28,947 bases of DNA from DATNFP01 sp035606335 (lineage in GTDB: Bacteria > Bacteroidota > Bacteroidia > Chitinophagales > Chitinophagaceae): assembly GCA_035606335.1 (NCBI GenBank), contig DATNFP010000104.1, positions 1 to 28,947 on the forward strand, written 5' to 3'. Below the pieces are notes generated by a model. The model saw nothing but the letters and a program-made list of their open reading frames with translations, made no database searches and was not told where the DNA came from. This document shows positions 26,049 through 28,947 of the stretch, one piece after another (position 1 is the stretch's first letter; each line of letters begins with the position of its first letter). Both the position numbers and the translations under genes were made by a program.

Positions 26049-26267
26049 TTACGTCTCCGTGCAATATTTTTGATGGATATCCCTAATACTGTTGTAGAAC
26101 TCATCAAATAAATTATCGAGATGCTGTTCACGAGTCTCCAAAGAGTAATTTACTCTATTGGCAACATTTTCTTTAGTAATGCTGAATTCGCTTATTCCTA
26201 TTGTATTGAGAATAATACCCAAACGATCCAAACAATCCCGTATCTGTTTATATGGAATTTGCGCCAT
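26049..26267 (-). CDS. Small hypothetical protein
   Basis: A 72-residue predicted acidic, helical, soluble protein beginning MAQIPYKQIRDCLDRLGIIL. No signal peptide, membrane segment or known motif is visible. The composition is protein-like and a reasonable ATG start exists, but there is no strong ribosome-binding site. It stands alone, between the glgE promoter region and other small minus-strand genes. The family is not recognised. Confidence 0.5.
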   Translation of the reverse strand: MAQIPYKQIRDCLDRLGIILNTIGISEFSITKENVANRVNYSLETREQHLDNLFDEFYNSIRDIHQKYCTET

Positions 26268-26576
26268 TATATGCTGTTATAAATTAGAAATGATTTATCC
26301 GCCACATTGGAGAATGCACCGCTGTTGACGTTAATAAACTATGCCATCAAAGCTTAACTATTTACCAGCTACCAACGAGTCATTCATTAATGGCACTCTT
26401 CTTCAAACGCAATGAAGACAATGAGCAAAAGTTTAATGTAGCAATAGTGTACGGACCAGGGTATGCCGACCACGTCATCAAAGATCAGCTACGATTACAA
26501 GTAAGACCAAAAATGCAATAATTTGATATAGCCTAAAAGTAAATCCTCTAATATTTTCAATGCCTGCCCGATTAAA
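26268..26576. other. Intergenic stretch with only a marginal small ORF
   Basis: About 310 bp between two minus-strand small genes. Apart from the possible 43-residue plus-strand ORF at 26390, listed separately, nothing recognisable was found. No strong terminator hairpin was seen. Confidence 0.4.
26390..26521 (+). CDS. Possible 43-residue small protein
   Basis: A short reading frame starting MALFFKRNEDNEQKFNVAIV and ending LRLQVRPKMQ. The composition is plausible for a real peptide (basic ends, a short hydrophobic patch). It has no clear ribosome-binding site and no recognisable homologue. It lies in a gap between two minus-strand genes. It may be chance. Confidence 0.22.
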   Translation: MALFFKRNEDNEQKFNVAIVYGPGYADHVIKDQLRLQVRPKMQ

Positions 26577-26885
26577 CTATATTCCAAGGCTAAAGCGTTT
26601 AAAGGTTTCTTTAGTGATCATCCGGCAGTTCTTTGATACCTGTTCCAATGTGCAGTTCAGCATCTTGATATTCACAGGTATGCCTTTACGCATTTCCATA
26701 AAATCCAGCCGCAATACGCCTTCTCTATCTATATCAGGCTTACCTGCAAGATTGCTAAAAAGCTCATATGCCATATTAGCATCATCGCCGATGTAGAACC
26801 GGCCATACCCAAAATAATCGTCACCCTTCTTTACATTGAGGTCTATGTAAAATGCAGTGTCCGAATTACTAAATGAAGTATCCAT
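26577..26885 (-). CDS. Hypothetical cytoplasmic protein, 102 residues
   Basis: It begins MDTSFSNSDTAFYIDLNVKK and has no signal peptide or membrane segment. The pattern of alternating hydrophobic residues in the first half (FYIDLNVKKGDDYFGYGRFYI) suggests a beta-rich fold. The second half is more helical (NIKMLNCTLEQVSKNCRMIT). It starts 23 bp after the stop of the lipoprotein gene upstream on the same strand, so they are likely co-transcribed. The family is not recognised; similar small proteins of unknown role are common in Bacteroidota. Confidence 0.6.
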   Translation of the reverse strand: MDTSFSNSDTAFYIDLNVKKGDDYFGYGRFYIGDDANMAYELFSNLAGKPDIDREGVLRLDFMEMRKGIPVNIKMLNCTLEQVSKNCRMITKETFKRFSLGI

Positions 26886-26908
26886 AAATTATCATTTGAT
26901 ACCGATGA

Positions 26909-27382
26909 CTATTTCTTCTGCCCGCGCAGCAGGCCCGGATAGTTCTTGTCAAAGAACTGATCACGCATAGAATCCATTTGCTGCATCATTCTGCCTATGT
27001 CAAAAGACTGATCTTTCCACTTGTTCATAAAATAGTCAGGCCGTATAAAGTTTTTATAAAACAGGCTGTCATCCCAAATGGTTTTCCCAAACTGTTCGTT
27101 GAAGATTGATGGAAAACTACTATCGAATTGTTTTTGAAATTGTTTCATGACTGAATCAACTTCGACATGTTGCATGTTGCCTGACTTATTGGAATACGAC
27201 CACACATAAGTGGAATCATAACCGATGACATTCCCTTTATCATCATACTTCTTTGTTACTTTGCTGCCGATAACCGGTTGGCTACCGGATTGTTTTGATA
27301 TGACCTTATTGTCTTTATGTTCCTGGGCATTGCACCCCGTAATGCAAAAGGCCATCAGCACTGCTGCTATTGACTTTTTCAT
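26909..27382 (-). CDS. Putative lipoprotein of unknown function
   Basis: A 157-residue protein with a lipoprotein signal: MKKSIAAVLMAFCITGCNAQ, lipobox ITGC with Cys17 as the acylated residue. Residues 40-70 contain KKYDDKGNVIGYDSTYVWSY, a Tyr-rich beta-strand-like stretch. The rest is Phe/Met/Asp-rich (MKQFQKQFDSSFPSIFNEQF; MMQQMDSMRDQFFDKN), helical in look. It is probably anchored in a membrane on the periplasmic side. It is the first gene of a two-gene minus-strand unit and divergent from the small membrane protein gene. No function can be assigned. Confidence 0.75.
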   Translation of the reverse strand: MKKSIAAVLMAFCITGCNAQEHKDNKVISKQSGSQPVIGSKVTKKYDDKGNVIGYDSTYVWSYSNKSGNMQHVEVDSVMKQFQKQFDSSFPSIFNEQFGKTIWDDSLFYKNFIRPDYFMNKWKDQSFDIGRMMQQMDSMRDQFFDKNYPGLLRGQKK

Positions 27383-27623
27383 AACCTTATTAAAATAACC
27401 GCTGCAAAATAAATAATCTTCTCACGCGGTAGATTGAAAAAAAAGTTAAAATGAATTTCAAAAAAATTGAGATGATTATCAAATCGCAGTACCCTAAGAC
27501 CGTGAGTGAAAATACCTCCATAAGTCCTGCTATCGGTTACCAGAAGATATTTACTTTCACAGTTTTTTAAAAATCTATGGTACGTAGTTTGTTTGTCGTT
27601 TTTCAGATCAAAATATATCGGTT

Positions 27624-27818
27624 ATGAACAGGAACATTGTTAAAACAACAACTGCTTTTCTGTTAGCAATAGCCCTTTATTTTCTTCTGGATTTTGTGGG
27701 CCTACCACCGCTTCACAGGGAAACGGCGACCATGCTGAGGGCTATATTGCTGGTTCTGGGCGTTACCGTCTTGTTGATCCTTTATAAGATCAGCAGGAAC
27801 AACGGGCTATTACAATAG
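27624..27818 (+). CDS. Small two-helix membrane protein
   Basis: A 64-residue protein with two predicted membrane helices: about residues 8-26 (TTAFLLAIALYFLLDFVGL) and 39-55 (MLRAILLVLGVTVLLIL), joined by a short polar loop and ending in a basic tail KISRNNG. A TAGTTTGT-like -7 element lies about 45 bp upstream. A good hairpin terminator follows 30 bp after the stop, so it is probably a one-gene unit. It precedes the Hsp20 gene, which may hint at a stress role, but that is weak. The family is not recognised. Confidence 0.65.
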   Translation: MNRNIVKTTTAFLLAIALYFLLDFVGLPPLHRETATMLRAILLVLGVTVLLILYKISRNNGLLQ

Positions 27819-27848
27819 CAATTTAAAAAACTAATTGATTACGCCCTG

Positions 27849-27880
27849 ACGGCTGCCATCTTCGGCGGCCGTTATTGTTT
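27849..27880 (+). terminator. Rho-independent terminator after the small membrane protein
   Basis: A 9-bp GC-rich stem ACGGCTGCC (27849-27857) / GGCGGCCGT (27864-27872) with one G-U pair and a 6-nt loop, followed by TATTGTTT. It ends the transcript of the gene at 27624. Confidence 0.75.
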
Positions 27881-28010
27881 AAGTATATGTTGTGGGACTG
27901 ATTTTTTTTCATGAGTAAATTTCACATTATCTAACTTTTTTTCAGTTTGGGGTTGTCATTTTTTCCTGTTTAAAGCATTGGCATCCGGTTTGCTTTTAGC
28001 TAAGAAAAAA

Positions 28011-28016
28011 AGGAGG
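28011..28016 (+). promoter_or_regulatory. Strong Shine-Dalgarno site of hsp20
   Basis: A full AGGAGG 5 bp before the ATG at 28022. Most genes in this window have only A-rich leaders, as is usual for Bacteroidota. This perfect site fixes the hsp20 start and stands out. Confidence 0.7.
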
Positions 28017-28021
28017 TCAAT

Positions 28022-28489
28022 ATGAACAACACAGTAATGAAAAGGGACAATGGCCATACACCGGCCTCATTAAGTGGTTTGGTTGATCAGATCTTTGAGA
28101 ACAATCTTAACCGCTTTTTCCGTGATGATTTCTTCGGCTCTTCCGGACTGCAGAATGCGAGTGTCCCCGTGAATTTGCAGGAAACCGACAATACATTTGT
28201 AATGGAAGTGGTAGCGCCGGGTTTGAAGAAGGAAGACTTCAAGCTCAATGTAAATAATGACGTGCTTATGGTCGGCTTCGATCATAAGGAAAGAGAACAG
28301 CAGGAGTCAAAGGATGAAGGCTGGTTGCGTAAAGAGTATAGGAAACGTTCATTTATGCGTAGCTTTAACCTGGACGATTCCATTGATGCGGGTAAGATTT
28401 CAGCTAAGTATCTTGACGGTATCTTATATGTTACGCTTCCAAAGAAAGAAGGGGCACAGAGAATATCCAGAAGCATACAAATCAGTTAG
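28022..28489 (+). CDS. hsp20: Hsp20-family small heat shock protein
   Basis: A 155-residue ATP-independent holdase chaperone. The N-terminal arm (about 1-48) contains LVDQIFENNLNRFFRDDFFG. The alpha-crystallin domain (about 50-145) runs from VPVNLQETDNTFVMEVVAPG through LKKEDFKLNVNNDVLMV and EYRKRSFMRSFNLDDSIDAG to ISAKYLDGILYVTLPKKEG, with the conserved A-x-x-x-n-GvL-like segment AKYLDGILYVTLP. It ends in ISRSIQIS, whose IQI matches the C-terminal I-x-I motif used for oligomer assembly. It is single-gene, with a strong ribosome-binding site and its own terminator. It would bind unfolding proteins in the cytoplasm during heat or other stress. Confidence 0.95.
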   Translation: MNNTVMKRDNGHTPASLSGLVDQIFENNLNRFFRDDFFGSSGLQNASVPVNLQETDNTFVMEVVAPGLKKEDFKLNVNNDVLMVGFDHKEREQQESKDEGWLRKEYRKRSFMRSFNLDDSIDAGKISAKYLDGILYVTLPKKEGAQRISRSIQIS

Positions 28490-28509
28490 GTTTTTCATGG
28501 TTAACTAAT

Positions 28510-28543
28510 ATGATAAAAGCGGCAATATTGCCGCTTTTATCAT
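28510..28543. terminator. Perfect 34-bp palindrome, hsp20 terminator
   Basis: Two exact 17-bp arms: ATGATAAAAGCGGCAAT (28510-28526) and its reverse complement (28527-28543). The GC-rich core AGCGGCAATATTGCCGCT flanked by AAAA and TTTT makes it a terminator in both directions. It starts 21 bp after the hsp20 stop. Confidence 0.75.
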
Positions 28544-28717
28544 GCGAATGATTTAACTATTTACATATATCCGGAATTGCAATCAGGGAAGAGTTGGCAT
28601 ATATACCCCCTATCAATAAAAAGCTGATAAACGTAATTATTGAAACGCCACAACAATCACAAAACAAATACTGGAAAAATCTGATAATTTACATGTCTGG
28701 ATGGGAGATTACAACCG

Positions 28718-28921
28718 TTGCCACCACCGTTGGATTCGGTAGCTGCAGAATATATTAATTCTAATTACGATTTTCTTTATAAAATGGAAGAAAATGCTCA
28801 AATAATAAATAAATCCACATGGTTTAATTTGAGAGCTGACGAGGAAGACTCCACATTTTATGAATACTGTATCCCAACTAGACGATATAAAACTATACTC
28901 AGCATTATTTGGGAAGATTAA
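28718..28921 (+). CDS. Possible small hypothetical protein
   Basis: A 67-codon frame with a TTG start. The frame is open further upstream to about 28688 without an ATG. The first in-frame ATG is at 28784 and would give 45 residues (MEENAQIINKSTWFNLRADE...). The composition looks protein-like (YEYCIPTRRYKTILSIIWED at the end), but there is no family, no clear ribosome-binding site and no firm start. It may be a gene remnant or chance. Confidence 0.3.
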   Translation: MPPPLDSVAAEYINSNYDFLYKMEENAQIINKSTWFNLRADEEDSTFYEYCIPTRRYKTILSIIWED

Positions 28922-28947
28922 CTTTTACTTCTTAACGTAATTAGCAA

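Noticed and set aside
28657..28760. Peptide frame from the ATG at 28694
   Set aside because: It stops after about 21 codons, has no ribosome-binding site and overlaps the slightly better frame ending at 28921.

Overview
The window is AT-rich DNA from a member of the Bacteroidota, most like a Chitinophagaceae-type environmental bacterium. Support comes from A-rich start regions, a TAnnTTTG-like promoter in front of the tetR gene, the family types present (M90/MtfA peptidase, split YbhF-type exporter, TreS-maltokinase and TreY-MalQ fusions) and many lipoprotein or secreted small proteins typical of the phylum. The species cannot be named from sequence reading alone.

Layout. (1) 1-942, minus strand: the N-terminal part of a secreted subtilase, cut by the window edge. 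(2) 1081-1890: an MtfA-like zinc peptidase. (3) 2045-8860: a tightly packed seven-gene operon, tetR - tolC - hlyD/ybhG-like - two separate YbhF-type ATPases - two ABC-2 permeases. It has an 11-bp inverted repeat sitting on the predicted tetR transcription start, so the operon is probably autorepressed. (4) 8940-9461, minus: a secreted protein with a histidine/aspartate-rich tail. A bidirectional terminator separates it from the exporter operon. (5) 9462-10218: a gene-poor stretch with a decaying tandem series of tRNA(CAU)-like remnants and terminator hairpins. (6) 10219-25598: a complete trehalose/alpha-glucan metabolic island made of two convergent operons. The plus-strand operon (glgX-treZ-treY::malQ) breaks glucan down to trehalose. 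The minus-strand operon (glgE-treS::mak-glgB) takes trehalose through maltose and maltose-1-phosphate to branched glucan. The two operons end 9 bp apart. (7) 25599-28947: small hypothetical proteins, a lipoprotein, a small membrane protein and an Hsp20 chaperone followed by a perfect palindromic terminator.

How the parts work together. TreS isomerises trehalose to maltose and its fused maltokinase domain phosphorylates it. GlgE extends alpha-1,4-glucan from maltose-1-phosphate and GlgB branches it. GlgX debranches, TreY turns the reducing end into a trehalosyl unit, TreZ releases trehalose, and MalQ rearranges the short maltodextrins left over. All steps needed to run glucan to trehalose to glucan are encoded here, with flux direction partitioned by strand. 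The ADP-glucose enzymes GlgC and GlgA are not in the window.

I did not find a wholly unknown system such as a new defence or CRISPR locus. The best leads are the strand-partitioned trehalose-glucan cycle with its gene fusions, the complementary degenerate ABC ATPase pair, and the tRNA-remnant array.
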